Shown: piece after piece, positions 46,632 to 57,002 of the stretch
How positions within the stretch are numbered: the first letter of the stretch is position 1
How the letters are laid out: each line of letters starts with the position of its first letter
NCBI RefSeq assembly: GCF_024753565.1
Contig: NZ_JANTPT010000002.1
Coordinates: forward strand, 214,210 to 278,209
Source of the DNA: Mechercharimyces sp. CAU 1602
Lineage (GTDB): Bacteria > Bacillota > Bacilli > Thermoactinomycetales > JANTPT01
Length of the DNA stretch: 64,000 nt
Reading direction: 5' to 3'
Made by a program: the position numbers and the translations under genes
The notes under the pieces: model-generated
Told to the model about the DNA's origin: nothing
The model's input: only the letters and a program-made list of their open reading frames with translations
Databases searched by the model: none

Positions 46632-46663
46632 AAAAACCCCTCATCCAGTGATAAGGGGTTTTT
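46632..46663 (-). terminator. Terminator after the signal-peptide gene
   Basis: Stem AAAAACCCCT/AGGGGTTTTT (46632-46641 with 46654-46663). On the minus strand the 3' arm ends in TTTTT. It lies 13 bases past the stop of the 40-residue peptide gene and closes the receptor-peptide unit. Confidence 0.85.
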
Positions 46664-46675
46664 GTATATCTGAAG

Positions 46676-46798
46676 TTAGGTGCTACTTGGCTCTGCACTC
46701 TCTTTAACATCTGCTTGTAAATCGCTCTCAAAAGGGGAAAAAGAAAGTAATCCCACAGTTAGAGCAAACGCCAAAAAAACGAATTTAAATGATTTCAT
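46676..46798 (-). CDS. Putative secreted quorum-sensing signal peptide precursor
   Basis: Forty-residue reading frame. It begins MKSFKFVFLAFALTVGLL, a basic start plus hydrophobic helix that fits Sec export, and ends with a short polar tail (SDLQADVKESAEPSST). The ATG lies inside the last codons of the regulator gene (14-base overlap, different frame). This is the layout and composition of Phr, PapR, NprX and AimP precursors, whose active peptides come from the C-terminus. The mature peptide may be the last 5-10 residues. No homologue is claimed. Confidence 0.75.
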   Translation of the reverse strand: MKSFKFVFLAFALTVGLLSFSPFESDLQADVKESAEPSST

Positions 46799-48104
46799 TG
46801 AACAATGGATCCTCCTTTATTTCCTTCTGTACTTCAATCATATTCTCTATCTCAGTTAACAATTCCTCCGAATCTGTCTTCTGAAGAGATTGGATGATAC
46901 GGAAAAGAATAGAATGTTTTTTCTGCTTGAAGTCTAACTTATCAGCAATACTTAACGCTTGCCGATAGAATGCAACAGCATCACCATGCCTTTCTAAGGA
47001 AGATTGGAGATCTCCCATAAAGGCAAATGCATCAAGTAAATAAACATCGGCATGATGTTCCTTTCCGATGGCTATCGCTTTTTGTAAGTATTGTTCAGAG
47101 ATCTTTTCTTCATTCTTTTTCATATGCAAAATGCCTTTTTTGGTTAATGTCGATACGAAATAATTTTTACTACTTATTAACTCTTCCAGAGACAAGGCAT
47201 GAGTTAAACAGACATCTGCGCTATTTAAATCATTCATTCTTAGGTAAACACTACCCAATGCGTCCCATAAATGAAGAATACGATTATACTCGGTCGTTAA
47301 CCTACCTCGCTGAATCCCCTCCAGTCCCACCTCCAAAGCTTCGACACAGTACCCTGTTTTGCGAAGTAAAACCACTTTCAGATGATACAAGTGTAACAAC
47401 AGTTCTGGCTTTTTAATCTCTTCTTTTCGCTCCCAAACATCATTCAAGATAAAGAAAGCCTCACCGATCCGATTAAGTTTCTCTAAATAAGAGATCTTAT
47501 TGACCACTAGAACATCAAAAGTGTGATCTCTCTTACCATCCGGATTGTATTTTTCTAACCCGTTATTAACATATTGAATAGCTGCCTGCAAATCATTTCT
47601 ATAATAGGATATTAACCCGAGTTCATTGTATGCATCCACATCAATGTTATTATAATTCTGTTCTGATAATCGAATAGCGTTCAGCAGTTCCTTTTCTGCT
47701 TTCAACCATTGCTTTTTCTTAACGTATAGCCGACCACGTATGTAACAGATCTGAGGAGTTAAAGGATGATCCACACTGACTCCATCAAACTCTACGAGCT
47801 TCTTTTCTGCTTCAACATGGTTTCCCTGATCAAGCAGGGCTTCAATTGAGGTTAGTTTAAGTTCGAGAAACCCCAACTCCTTTTCTACACCTGACATCCG
47901 TACCCTTAAGTCATCTGTGTCCACTTGCAGCTTGTCCATCAGATATCCAATCTTCGCTGGAAGTACATGTGGAACTCCACGTTCAATATTTGAAACTGTC
48001 GCTGGGGATATATTCTCGTCCGAAATATCTTCAAGGCGTAACCCTTTTTCTTTTCTAATTCGACGAAGAATTTCGCCTACTTCTTTCGAAGAACTTCCTA
48101 ACAT
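46785..48104 (-). CDS. RRNPP-type peptide-responsive regulator (XRE HTH + TPR)
   Basis: 439-residue protein. An N-terminal helix-turn-helix (about 9-63; GEILRRIRKEKGLRLEDIS, then SPATVSNIERG) is followed by about 370 residues of tetratricopeptide-like helical hairpins. This architecture is that of NprR, PlcR, AimR and related regulators which bind a re-imported peptide. The ATG at 48104 has GGAGG seven bases upstream. Its 3' end overlaps the peptide gene. Probably autoregulated; target genes are not identified. Confidence 0.85.
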   Translation of the reverse strand: MLGSSSKEVGEILRRIRKEKGLRLEDISDENISPATVSNIERGVPHVLPAKIGYLMDKLQVDTDDLRVRMSGVEKELGFLELKLTSIEALLDQGNHVEAEKKLVEFDGVSVDHPLTPQICYIRGRLYVKKKQWLKAEKELLNAIRLSEQNYNNIDVDAYNELGLISYYRNDLQAAIQYVNNGLEKYNPDGKRDHTFDVLVVNKISYLEKLNRIGEAFFILNDVWERKEEIKKPELLLHLYHLKVVLLRKTGYCVEALEVGLEGIQRGRLTTEYNRILHLWDALGSVYLRMNDLNSADVCLTHALSLEELISSKNYFVSTLTKKGILHMKKNEEKISEQYLQKAIAIGKEHHADVYLLDAFAFMGDLQSSLERHGDAVAFYRQALSIADKLDFKQKKHSILFRIIQSLQKTDSEELLTEIENMIEVQKEIKEDPLFNEII

Positions 48105-48173
48105 TCCCACTCCTCCATAACATAGATTATTGGTTAATATTATATACTACTTATTAAAACATGCAATATGAAT

Positions 48174-48686
48174 CTACATCTTTGTTTTTCTATTCAGCAA
48201 AGCGGAGGAAGAATCAGAGGCAAGACCTCTTCCAATAAGATTGGCCGACACCGGCTTTTTTCCTATTTCCTTCGCCCAAATCGATAATTGTCCGATATGA
48301 TGAATTTCGTGAGCTATAATATGTCGGATTACCTCACCCCACGTACCTGTGGCAATCTTTCCATCCGCTAGAGCACAATAAAATACTTTAGTTTCCATAC
48401 TTACATCCCAATCGTTCACAAAGCTCACAACCTCCGCTCGAAACATAGCATCCAATCTTCTCACTTGATTTAAACTCATATAATCATCAAAACTTTCCTC
48501 GAAATCTTCTTTCCCTTGTAAACGGCGTATCCAACTCCACTCCACATCAACTATATGAAAGAGTGTTTGCAATATACTACCCACTCCGCCCGTTCGACTA
48601 CGTAAAAGTTCTTCATTACTTAACTCCTCACACCACTGATACCACTCTTTTCTAACCATCCAATTGTACTGAAAAAATGTTTGCAA
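48174..48686 (-). CDS. DinB family protein
   Basis: About 170-residue four-helix bundle protein of the DinB/YfiT superfamily. The metal triad is visible as His in TLFHIVDVEWSW and the pair in HIIAHEIHHIGQL. Members act as metal-dependent thiol S-transferases or are of unknown function. A TTG at 48686 is preferred because GGAGGGG lies six bases before it. It is 70 bp upstream of the peptide-responsive regulator on the same strand. Confidence 0.82.
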   Translation of the reverse strand: MQTFFQYNWMVRKEWYQWCEELSNEELLRSRTGGVGSILQTLFHIVDVEWSWIRRLQGKEDFEESFDDYMSLNQVRRLDAMFRAEVVSFVNDWDVSMETKVFYCALADGKIATGTWGEVIRHIIAHEIHHIGQLSIWAKEIGKKPVSANLIGRGLASDSSSALLNRKTKM

Positions 48687-48707
48687 GCAAAACCCCTCCA
48701 AGCTCAA

Positions 48708-49270
48708 TCATCAACTTAAAAAACCTTCTTTCATTATAATTCAGCTAACCTATCACACTTTCCTTCTACTCTATCCCGATTCGTTTAGAGATAAATCATT
48801 CATCATTCACGTTACCCCTCTTCCACTTTTTCCGACTCGTCTTTGTAATACTGATTCAGCAATTTATTCATCCTGGTTGGCCACGAGGAGCAAACACACC
48901 CACCTTGGACCATTCTGTCCGGGTGCGTGGATGACGTACTCCTGTTTCGATGAAAAACTTCCAAGGGTGAAAACAACTCTAACCCTGCAAACGCTCCTTC
49001 ATCAAATCGTGCAGGATCCAAACAGACTATGGAGATCCTTCCACCTCAATAATCATCTTTTACTACTTGCCAAGGTGAATCCACTATTCGTCTTACAGGA
49101 ACAATTACCTTTATCATACCTTTATGGCTTCTCTCGATTTGAGTGGAGCTATATTTGTCTATTTGGGGGTATTGTAAAAGACAGTAAAAAACTCACTAAA
49201 ACATATTGACCTTATCACCGTGATAAGGTCTAGAATAAAAAATAATTACAATTCATTCAATCATAAAAGG
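48708..49270. other. Region without a convincing gene, possible decayed sequence
   Basis: About 560 bp. Overlapping short frames on both strands (48812-49021 minus, 48877-49209 plus) lack ribosome sites and show no clear motif. Fragments in different minus-strand frames look like parts of one broken gene, but I cannot identify it. Confidence 0.4.
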
Positions 49271-49280
49271 AGTGAGCAAG

Positions 49281-49706
49281 ATGAAAATAACTTCATCAGC
49301 AATTGCCGTAACGGTCAAAGATGTGCTAGCGTCCAGCATGTTTTTAAGGAAATATTTTTGTTTTACTGAGAAGTGGAGTGCAGAAGGATTTTCCTATCTA
49401 ATTCATGAAGAAAATACGTTCCCCATAATTTTTTTAGAACACGGTATTGAAATTCTACCGAAAAGCATTCGCAATCAATTAATATCGGGTCTTACAATCG
49501 CCTTTGTTGTTGAAGACATCGAAGCAGAAGAAAAGCGTTTGAAAAAGGAAGGTGTAGTTATTACTGCTGAATTACAAGAGGACCCTTGGGGAGAACGTCT
49601 TTTTCAGGTGACCGACCCAAATGGTGTTACGATTCAGATCGTACAATTCGTAGATCCGTCAGACCAACTATATGCTAATGACGATTGGATGAATGAACAA
49701 TACTGA
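49281..49706 (+). CDS. VOC superfamily protein (glyoxalase/bleomycin-resistance fold)
   Basis: About 141 residues in two beta-alpha-beta-beta-beta units. The N-terminal ITSSAIAVTVKDVLASSMFL and C-terminal WGERLFQVTDPNGVTIQIVQ are typical of the fold. Function could be binding or modifying a toxic small molecule. AAAGGAG lies before the ATG. Followed after 21 bp by a MerR regulator, suggesting an inducible pair. A+T content is higher than in the flanking core genes. Confidence 0.85.
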   Translation: MKITSSAIAVTVKDVLASSMFLRKYFCFTEKWSAEGFSYLIHEENTFPIIFLEHGIEILPKSIRNQLISGLTIAFVVEDIEAEEKRLKKEGVVITAELQEDPWGERLFQVTDPNGVTIQIVQFVDPSDQLYANDDWMNEQY

Positions 49707-49727
49707 TTTGTAAAGGCGGTAGTGCTT

Positions 49728-50540
49728 ATGTTTAGAATAGGTCAATTTTCAAAACTGACAAGGGTGTCTACACGGATGCTAAGACACTATGATAAATTGG
49801 GGCTTTTTTGCCCCGCAGAAATTGACCGATTTACAGGATATCGTCTATATAGTGCGTTTCAAATTCCTTTGTTAAATCGTATTGTAAAGCTTCGTGACAT
49901 GGGCTTTTCTGTAAATGAGATGAATGAAATTATCGATAAATATGATAATAAAGTATTTTTACACACTGCCCTTAATTCAAAATTAAAACAGATTAGAAAG
50001 AACATTGATGTTGAACACCTCAAACATGAACGATTAACGAAGGCCCTTAATGAATTGGAGGAGGATAACATGAAATATTCAGTTGAATTAAAGAAATTAC
50101 CTTTGATTAAAGTGTTTTCATTAAAGGAGAATATTTCTGATTATAACAAAGAAATAGAACTGTGGGAGCGACTAAATTTATTTTGCACCGAAAACAATAT
50201 CCAGACAACAGATAGCGGAATCTATTCAATCTATTATGATGATGAACATAAAGAGTGTGATGTTGAAATGGAAGTTGCTGTCCCTGTAAAAGAATTGCTT
50301 GAAGATCAGAACCCGTTTACTTATAAAGAATTACCAGAAATACCATACGCAGCCACCATTAGATACACGGGCTCTTACGAGAACATTATGCCTGCTATGA
50401 CTGCAATTGCAGAGTGGATAGAACAAAATAAATATGAAATCATCGGTTACACAAGGGGTTATGGGATTAAACATCCTGAAAACGAACAAAATCCGTATAA
50501 TTTCGTTACAGAGATTCAGATTCCGGTCAGGAAAATGTAG
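49728..50540 (+). CDS. MerR family regulator with GyrI-like effector domain
   Basis: About 270 residues. A MerR helix-turn-helix (FRIGQFSKLTRVSTRMLRHY, then DRFTGYRLYS) and a coiled-coil dimer helix (about 75-115) precede a GyrI/AraC-type ligand-binding domain (about 120-270) like BmrR. It probably senses a hydrophobic or cationic compound and activates the VOC gene or itself. AT-rich codon use differs from neighbours, which suggests recent transfer. Confidence 0.9.
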   Translation: MFRIGQFSKLTRVSTRMLRHYDKLGLFCPAEIDRFTGYRLYSAFQIPLLNRIVKLRDMGFSVNEMNEIIDKYDNKVFLHTALNSKLKQIRKNIDVEHLKHERLTKALNELEEDNMKYSVELKKLPLIKVFSLKENISDYNKEIELWERLNLFCTENNIQTTDSGIYSIYYDDEHKECDVEMEVAVPVKELLEDQNPFTYKELPEIPYAATIRYTGSYENIMPAMTAIAEWIEQNKYEIIGYTRGYGIKHPENEQNPYNFVTEIQIPVRKM

Positions 50541-50611
50541 AAATAAAATATTTCCCTTTCAACCACACCACCACCGGTTAAGGGTATTTTTAGCTCTGAT
50601 ATATTCCATGA

Positions 50612-50651
50612 TGGGCTCAACCTTCCCTCCATGGAGGGAAGGTTGAGCCCA
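50612..50651. repeat. Forty-base perfect palindrome
   Basis: Perfect inverted repeat without spacer, centred on CCATGG. It lies between the MerR gene and the convergent cls gene, so it may act as a terminator, although a loopless palindrome of this length can also be a protein-binding or replication-related site or a cruciform. No U tract follows it. Confidence 0.85.
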
Positions 50652-50737
50652 CAACTCATCGAAGAACACCAAAGCAATTGCGGGTACAAAACACCTAACC
50701 GACGAGAACAGGAGCAACAACCACTTCCCACACTCAC

Positions 50738-52264
50738 TTACATCAGAGGGGCAAAGAGGCGTAGAAAAGCGCGCACCATCCACTTTAAGAACGGAATACG
50801 GCCTGCTTCTTCTACTGTGACTAGCGTCGATACGTTCATCGCATCTTCAATATCCACTTTAATTTGGGCGATAATGGAATTTTTATATAGGAGAACCCCA
50901 CATTCAAAGTGTAAATACATACTACGATAATCCATATTAACAGTGCCTACAATGGCTAAATCATCATCTGTGAGCACCATTTTGGCATGCATAAAACCTG
51001 GGGTATACTCATAAATTTTTACTCCTGCTCGCACCAATTCTTCATAGTACGATTGGGTCGTCATATGAACATACCACTTATCTGGAATATGCGGCGTAAT
51101 AATGCGCACATCAACACCACTCTTGGCCGCCCGCACCAATGAAGTTTTCATATTGTGATCGATAATAAGATAAGGTGTTGTAATATAAACATAGCGTGTC
51201 GCCTTATTGATGATATTTAAGTACGTATTCTCCGATACCTTAACAGGATAGCGAGGGCTATCCCCAAATGGCTGTACATAACCATCTGGTTGAGCAGATG
51301 GTAACGTAGACAAGTATTTTTCTAAATCCAATTTATCCGCGGAGGTAAAGTTCCACAAGGATAAGTACATAATCAATAAGTTCCAAACAGCCTTGCCACG
51401 TAGTAATACTGCTGTATCTTTCCAATGACCAAACCTTTCTTTCACATTAATATATTCATCCGCTAAATTTATCCCTCCACAAAACCCTACCTTTCCATCG
51501 ATTACTGTAATTTTGCGATGATCTCGATGATTGACCAAAAGGTTTAGCTGAGGGCGATAAGGATTAAAAACAGCAACATGAATTCCTTTTTGACGAAGTT
51601 CCTCATCATATTTTGGCGGTAATGTTTGAATACAGCCGAGATCATCATACATCAAGTAAACTTCTACACCTTCAGCTACTTTTTGTTCTAAAACCTCTAA
51701 GATTGTATCCCACATGACTCCTCGTTCCACTATAAAGTATTCCATCAATATGTATGACTTCGCTTTCTTTAATTCCTCTAGTAAGCGCTTGTACATCTTC
51801 TCACCTAACGGGAAGTACTCTACAGCGGTTTCACTCCAGATCGGATAACCTCCAGCGGTAGTAATAAATCGTGAAATACTAGCATCTTTAGGATAATACG
51901 ACGAAAGTTCTTCTTGTATGTCCGTTGTTAGTGTAAATAAATCCTCATGCTTTTTTAAATGATTCTCTAGTGTTCGAATATGCTTTTTCGGGATACGATT
52001 ACTACCACGGATAAGATAAAAGAGCCCTCCTAACAATGGTAATATTAGGATGACAATCGTCCAAGCCAACTTATAGGAAGGATTGTCATTACTCATCACA
52101 ACTGCGACCACCAGTAAAATGCTTAATAGCTCCATCGTGGTATATAGATAGGAAGCATACTGCGATAAACCGAAGATGACAACCAAGAGAAAGACAAGCT
52201 GAATGGTGATGAGTACACTGACGATCACCATACGGCTAAATAGAAATCTGAGCACTTTCTTCAT
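50738..52264 (-). CDS. cls: Cardiolipin synthase
   Basis: Phospholipase D superfamily enzyme that joins two phosphatidylglycerols into cardiolipin. 508 residues. Two N-terminal membrane helices (about 10-35, 44-85) are followed by two HKD motifs: His249, Lys251, Asp256, and His426, Lys428, Asp433. AAGGAGG precedes the ATG. Typical of the Bacillus ClsA type. Confidence 0.96.
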   Translation of the reverse strand: MKKVLRFLFSRMVIVSVLITIQLVFLLVVIFGLSQYASYLYTTMELLSILLVVAVVMSNDNPSYKLAWTIVILILPLLGGLFYLIRGSNRIPKKHIRTLENHLKKHEDLFTLTTDIQEELSSYYPKDASISRFITTAGGYPIWSETAVEYFPLGEKMYKRLLEELKKAKSYILMEYFIVERGVMWDTILEVLEQKVAEGVEVYLMYDDLGCIQTLPPKYDEELRQKGIHVAVFNPYRPQLNLLVNHRDHRKITVIDGKVGFCGGINLADEYINVKERFGHWKDTAVLLRGKAVWNLLIMYLSLWNFTSADKLDLEKYLSTLPSAQPDGYVQPFGDSPRYPVKVSENTYLNIINKATRYVYITTPYLIIDHNMKTSLVRAAKSGVDVRIITPHIPDKWYVHMTTQSYYEELVRAGVKIYEYTPGFMHAKMVLTDDDLAIVGTVNMDYRSMYLHFECGVLLYKNSIIAQIKVDIEDAMNVSTLVTVEEAGRIPFLKWMVRAFLRLFAPLM

Positions 52265-52537
52265 TCTCTAGCCTCCTTACCTTTAGCATATCATACCCTT
52301 AAGCACTCTTAGCTGAAGCAGTGGGATTCTTGGAAACGCCCATGCATCGATGTCCCAGTCATGATGAGAATGACATGTAGGGCATGTCCATGCTCAAAGG
52401 TTGAGGTTCTTTACAAAAAACCTTCAATGCAGATCAGTTGGTTTTCACGGGATCAGACTTGCGAGGGGATTCTCTCCCCTCGCAAATCTGGCACACCCTT
52501 TATCCTATGTTTGCAGCTTAAAAACACACTCAGACTC
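52265..52537. other. Spacer with hairpin, no gene
   Basis: A stem of eleven perfect pairs lies at 52459-52469 with 52475-52485 and a five-base loop, extendable by three pairs after one mismatch. It is about 50 bases past the icmF stop on the minus strand. There is no U tract, so terminator strength is doubtful. Short frames here have no support. Confidence 0.5.
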
Positions 52538-55500
52538 TTACATATTACGCCGGTACTGCCCTCCTACTTCATATAGAGCGTGAGTAATTTGCCCCAAACT
52601 AGCCACTTTAACCGTCTCCATTAACTCGGCAAAGAGATTACCTCCCGCACGGGCAACTTCTTTAAGCTGTGCCAACGCTGCTTGGGACTCATCCGCATGT
52701 TGAGCATGAAAAGCTTGCAAGTGAGTTATCTGCTCTTCTTTTTCTGCTTCATCTGCTCTCGTTAACGTAAATTCACGCTCCTCCTCTCCCTCCGGATTAA
52801 TAAAGGTGTTTACCCCGATGATCGGTAACTCTCCGTTATGCTTTTTCGTCTCATAGTAGAGAGATTCTTCTTGTATTTTCCCTCGTTGATACTGGCGCTC
52901 CATCGCCCCCAACACGCCTCCACGATCACTAATTCGCTCAAACTCTTGTAAAACAGCTTCTTCTACCAAATCAGTTAGTTCTTCGATAATAAACGCACCT
53001 TGGAGCGAATTTTCATTTTTTGCTAATCCTAATTCTTTTGTAATAATCATCTGGATTGCCATTGCCCGCCGTACTGACTCTTCCGTAGGCGTCGTAATCG
53101 CTTCATCGTAAGCATTGGTATGAAGCGAGTTACACTGATCATAGATGGCAAGCAACGCTTGTAAGGTGGTACGAATATCATTAAATTGCACCTCTTGTGC
53201 ATGCAGGGATCGACCCGAAGTTTGAATATGATATTTCAGTTTTTGACTGCGTTCATTACCCCCGTATAACTTCTTCATCACCACTGCCCAAACACGACGC
53301 GCCACCCTGCCAATCACTGTATACTCGGCATCCAATCCGTTACTGAAGAAGAAAGAGAGGTTGGGGGCAAAATGATCAATCGCCATCCCACGACTCAAAT
53401 AATATTCCACATAGGTGAATGCATTGGAAAGGGTAAACGCTAATTGCGAGATTGGGTTGGCTCCCGCTTCGGCAATGTGATAGCCACTAATACTAACCGA
53501 GTAGTAATTACGCACTTCATGATCAATAAAGTACTGTTGAATATCGCCCATCATCTTCATCGCAAACTCAGTGGAAAAAATACATGTGTTTTGCCCCTGA
53601 TCTTCTTTCAAGATATCAGCTTGCACAGTTCCACGTACGCTCTTTAGTGTCCACGCTCGAATCTCTTTTTCTTCAGCTTCCGTAGGAGCGCGCCCTTCTC
53701 GTTCAGCAAACTTTTGTAGTTGTTGTTCGATCGCTGTGTTAAAAAACATGGCCAATAAAATGGGGGCAGGTCCGTTGATCGTCATCGATACACTGGTGAG
53801 CGGCTCGCACAGATCAAAACCGTCATATAGTTTCCTCATATCTTCTAACGTACAAATACTTACCCCCGATTCACCAATCTTACCGTAAATATCAGGGCGA
53901 TGATCTGGATCCTCACCATACAGGGTAACACTGTCAAAAGCGGTCGATAGTCGCTTAGCTGCATCATTTTTGGTCAGGTAATGAAAGCGACGATTGGTAC
54001 GAGTGGGCGTCCCTTCACCAGCAAACTGACGTTTTGGATCTTCATCCTGACGCTTTAAAGGGAAAACACCTGCTGTATAAGGAAAGCGACCCGGAACCCC
54101 CTCCAACAAATTCCATCTTAAAATCTCTCCCCAGTCTTGGAAGCGCGGTAGAGAAATTTTAGGAATCTTTGTCCCTGCTAGCGTTTCCGTATAAAGTGGG
54201 GTGACAATTTCCCGATCGCGCACCTTTACCACATACTCCGCTTGTCGATATCGTTCACACACCGCTTCCCACTCATCCAGTACCGTCTTATAATGTGGAT
54301 TCAGCTTAGCTTCCCACTTAGCGATCACTTCTTGCAATGCCTTAATCACTTCTTCTGTCACTTTATCTTCTAATAATGCTGCTTGCGTCCCCTGTAATTG
54401 AAACAGTCTCCGTGCTACTTGCGCTTGTTCTTCCACCTCTTGTCGATAAGAGCGCACCGTATTAGAAATATCACGAAGATAAAAAGTACGCTCTGGTGGA
54501 ATAATGTGGCTTAGTTCCCTCTGTCCCTCCGACCTTCCCAAGACAGGGCTCCATCCCAGCTGGAAGCGCTCCTCAATCCGAGCTAATAGAGCCATATATA
54601 ACCGATTAATGCCTTCATCATGGAAACGACTAGCCATCGTTCCATACACGGGAATCTCCTCGTCTGGATCTTCAAAACGTTCGTGATTACGTCGATATTG
54701 CTTCTTTACATCGCGTAATGCATCAAGCGAACCCGCCCGGTCAAACTTATTAATGGCAATCATATCAGCATAATCCAACATTTCGATTTTTTCCAATTGA
54801 GATGGTGCACCGTACTCTGCCGTCATCACATACATAGACAAGTTACTAATCTCAATAATATCGGCATCCCCTTGCCCAATCCCACTCGTTTCTACCAGAA
54901 TCAAATCATACTCTGCCGCCTGTAGTACCTTAATTGCATCTCGTGTTGCTAAACTTAACTCTGAGCGATGTCTTCTCGTCGCCAAGCTGCGCATATACAC
55001 ATGAGGATGATGAACCGCATTCATGCGAATCCGATCGCCTAACAACGCACCTCCCGTCTTCTGTTTAGAAGGGTCGATTGAAAGAATGGCCAATTTTTTA
55101 GTAGGATAATCTTCGACAAAGCGTAAGATCAGCTCATCAGTGAGTGAGCTTTTCCCAGCTCCCCCTGTCCCTGTAATTCCTACTACAGGAGTATCCGTTC
55201 TCTTTTGATCTTCCGTCTCAGCAAAAAAGGGTGGGCATTGTACACGATCTTCAGCCACATATTCAGCTAAGGTAATCCATTTAGCCACATCATGCGGACG
55301 TTGATGATGGGGCAGTTCTAATTCCTCCTGCCCAGCTACCGTCGCAAAATCACAGGAGCGTATCATATGGGAGACGATGCCTTCCAAGCCTAATGTACGA
55401 CCATCTTCAGGTGTAAATACTTTATTTACACCGTACTCCTCTAATTCACGCACTTCGTGCGGAACAATTACGCCCCCTCCTCCTGAAAACACTTGAATAT

Positions 55501-55777
55501 GTGCAGCCCCACGTTCTCGCAACAGATCGATCATGTAACGGAAATACTCCATATGCCCACCTTGATAGGAAGAGACCGCAATTCCTTGAACATCTTCTTG
55601 AATTGCAGCACTTACTACCTCATCTACTGAGCGATTATGCCCCATATGAATCACTTCAACTCCTGCAGCCTGCAGGAGACGCCGAAACAAGTTAATAGAA
55701 GCGTCATGTCCATCAAACAAACTGGAAGAAGTAAGAAACCGGATCGGATGTTGAGCAGAAACTCTCTCTTTTTTCAT
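52538..55777 (-). CDS. icmF: Fused isobutyryl-CoA mutase with G-protein chaperone
   Basis: Adenosylcobalamin enzyme converting isobutyryl-CoA and n-butyryl-CoA. 1079 residues in the IcmF order: cobalamin-binding domain (about 10-140; DGHDAS with axial His24), MeaB-like GTPase domain with P-loop GTGGAGKS at 203-210, then the mutase barrel with [20 protein letters not shown]. This fused architecture separates it from methylmalonyl-CoA mutase. GGAGGG precedes the ATG. A perfect cre site and a terminator lie upstream, so it is a transcription unit next to, but distinct from, the meaB operon. Confidence 0.96.
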   Translation of the reverse strand: MKKERVSAQHPIRFLTSSSLFDGHDASINLFRRLLQAAGVEVIHMGHNRSVDEVVSAAIQEDVQGIAVSSYQGGHMEYFRYMIDLLRERGAAHIQVFSGGGGVIVPHEVRELEEYGVNKVFTPEDGRTLGLEGIVSHMIRSCDFATVAGQEELELPHHQRPHDVAKWITLAEYVAEDRVQCPPFFAETEDQKRTDTPVVGITGTGGAGKSSLTDELILRFVEDYPTKKLAILSIDPSKQKTGGALLGDRIRMNAVHHPHVYMRSLATRRHRSELSLATRDAIKVLQAAEYDLILVETSGIGQGDADIIEISNLSMYVMTAEYGAPSQLEKIEMLDYADMIAINKFDRAGSLDALRDVKKQYRRNHERFEDPDEEIPVYGTMASRFHDEGINRLYMALLARIEERFQLGWSPVLGRSEGQRELSHIIPPERTFYLRDISNTVRSYRQEVEEQAQVARRLFQLQGTQAALLEDKVTEEVIKALQEVIAKWEAKLNPHYKTVLDEWEAVCERYRQAEYVVKVRDREIVTPLYTETLAGTKIPKISLPRFQDWGEILRWNLLEGVPGRFPYTAGVFPLKRQDEDPKRQFAGEGTPTRTNRRFHYLTKNDAAKRLSTAFDSVTLYGEDPDHRPDIYGKIGESGVSICTLEDMRKLYDGFDLCEPLTSVSMTINGPAPILLAMFFNTAIEQQLQKFAEREGRAPTEAEEKEIRAWTLKSVRGTVQADILKEDQGQNTCIFSTEFAMKMMGDIQQYFIDHEVRNYYSVSISGYHIAEAGANPISQLAFTLSNAFTYVEYYLSRGMAIDHFAPNLSFFFSNGLDAEYTVIGRVARRVWAVVMKKLYGGNERSQKLKYHIQTSGRSLHAQEVQFNDIRTTLQALLAIYDQCNSLHTNAYDEAITTPTEESVRRAMAIQMIITKELGLAKNENSLQGAFIIEELTDLVEEAVLQEFERISDRGGVLGAMERQYQRGKIQEESLYYETKKHNGELPIIGVNTFINPEGEEEREFTLTRADEAEKEEQITHLQAFHAQHADESQAALAQLKEVARAGGNLFAELMETVKVASLGQITHALYEVGGQYRRNM

Positions 55778-55913
55778 CTTTTATTCCCTCCAATATTTAT
55801 GTCGAGTGGTATATGTGATTTATCCCATTGATCATATAAAAATAAATACTTACACGCCGTTTCATTCATTTATACGCTGAGATTATATTAAAACTATATT
55901 AAATGATTATTCT

Positions 55914-55927
55914 TGTAAACGCTTTCA
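55914..55927. promoter_or_regulatory. Catabolite-responsive element (cre), perfect match
   Basis: On the minus strand TGAAAGCGTTTACA matches the CcpA consensus TGWAANCGNTNWCA at every defined position. It is 137 bases before icmF and 82 bases after the meaB stop, beside a terminator. It predicts repression of icmF by preferred sugars. Confidence 0.78.
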
Positions 55928-55936
55928 TTTTCGCGG

Positions 55937-55971
55937 GAAGTAGAACCCGCTACGAATGCGAGTTCTACTTC
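55937..55971 (-). terminator. Probable terminator of the meaB operon
   Basis: Ten-base stem GAAGTAGAAC/GTTCTACTTC (55937-55946 with 55962-55971), 15-base loop. It lacks a good T run after it, so strength is moderate. Confidence 0.5.
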
Positions 55972-56009
55972 TTAACATGAGTGTAAACGAAGAGGAATCC
56001 ATAATTGAG

Positions 56010-56966
56010 TTACCCATCTATCCTCTTTTCACCTTCATACTCCAGCAATTGTTGTAACCACTTATGTGCCACTCTATGAGGGGCGATCTCGCGCTCCTGT
56101 ACCTGATCCAAATCTGCCTGAAAGGGAGGTGTCTCTATTTTTTGCGCCAATGCTATCTGAAGCTGGTTACGCATAATCTCTTGCACTTCTCGCTTCAAAT
56201 GTGCCCGTCGGCGCTCCATTCCTAAACCGCTGGTAAATAGATAATGGCGATGCTGTTTTAACCGCTCCCACAGCGACTCCATCCCTTCCCCACTCGTACT
56301 TACGACAGGGGTTATGGAAGGGGTCCAATCCCTCCCATTCATTGCAATATGAATCAATTCCTCTAGCTGAGCAATTAATTTGCCTTTGCCGGGCAAATCT
56401 GCTTTGTTAACGATAAAAAGATCTGCAATCTCCATAATACCCGCTTTAAATACTTGAACCGTATCGCCCGCTCCCGGTGTCAAAATAAGCGCGACCGTAT
56501 CCACCATATGCATAATATCGATCTCTGATTGCCCAACACCGACAGTTTCCACTAAAATCACATCATAGCCTGCCGCATCTAACACTCGTGCCGCTTCTTT
56601 AGTGGCACGCGCCAATCCACCTAAACTACCGCGCGTTCCCATACTGCGAATAAATACACCTTCATCCAAAGCATGCCGATTCATACGGATACGGTCGCCC
56701 AAGAGGGATCCCCCCGTAAAAGGGCTGGTGGGATCCACCGCTAATACCCCTACCGTTAACCCCGCATGGCGCAAATGCGTAATCAAAGCATCAGCTAGAG
56801 AGCTTTTACCCGCTCCTGGTGCCCCAGTAAGACCGATGAGATGAGCATGACCTGTATGAGGAAAGAGGGATTCCATCAGCGGATAGCGACGTGGATCCCC
56901 ATTTTCTATCCAGGTGATCGCTCGCGCAACTCTACGTGGATCCCTTGCGCGAATCTGTTTCTCCAA
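56010..56966 (-). CDS. meaB: MeaB/ArgK family GTPase
   Basis: Cobalamin mutase chaperone of the MeaB type, 318 residues. G-protein motifs: P-loop GAPGAGKSS at 48-56, a switch region GVFIRSMGTRGSLGGLA, DVILVETVGVGQSEID, and NKAD. A free-standing MeaB beside icmF, which has its own fused GTPase, suggests another mutase (methylmalonyl-CoA mutase) elsewhere or a second role. It closes the acyl-CoA operon, 36 bp after an acyl-CoA dehydrogenase. Confidence 0.93.
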   Translation of the reverse strand: MEKQIRARDPRRVARAITWIENGDPRRYPLMESLFPHTGHAHLIGLTGAPGAGKSSLADALITHLRHAGLTVGVLAVDPTSPFTGGSLLGDRIRMNRHALDEGVFIRSMGTRGSLGGLARATKEAARVLDAAGYDVILVETVGVGQSEIDIMHMVDTVALILTPGAGDTVQVFKAGIMEIADLFIVNKADLPGKGKLIAQLEELIHIAMNGRDWTPSITPVVSTSGEGMESLWERLKQHRHYLFTSGLGMERRRAHLKREVQEIMRNQLQIALAQKIETPPFQADLDQVQEREIAPHRVAHKWLQQLLEYEGEKRIDG

Positions 56967-57002
56967 ATTGATGATTCTCTTCCCCCTTTCACTCCCTTTT
57001 CA

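Noticed and set aside
48812..49209. Possible IS630-type transposase remnant
   Set aside because: A few residues look transposase-like in different frames, but no catalytic motif can be aligned with confidence.
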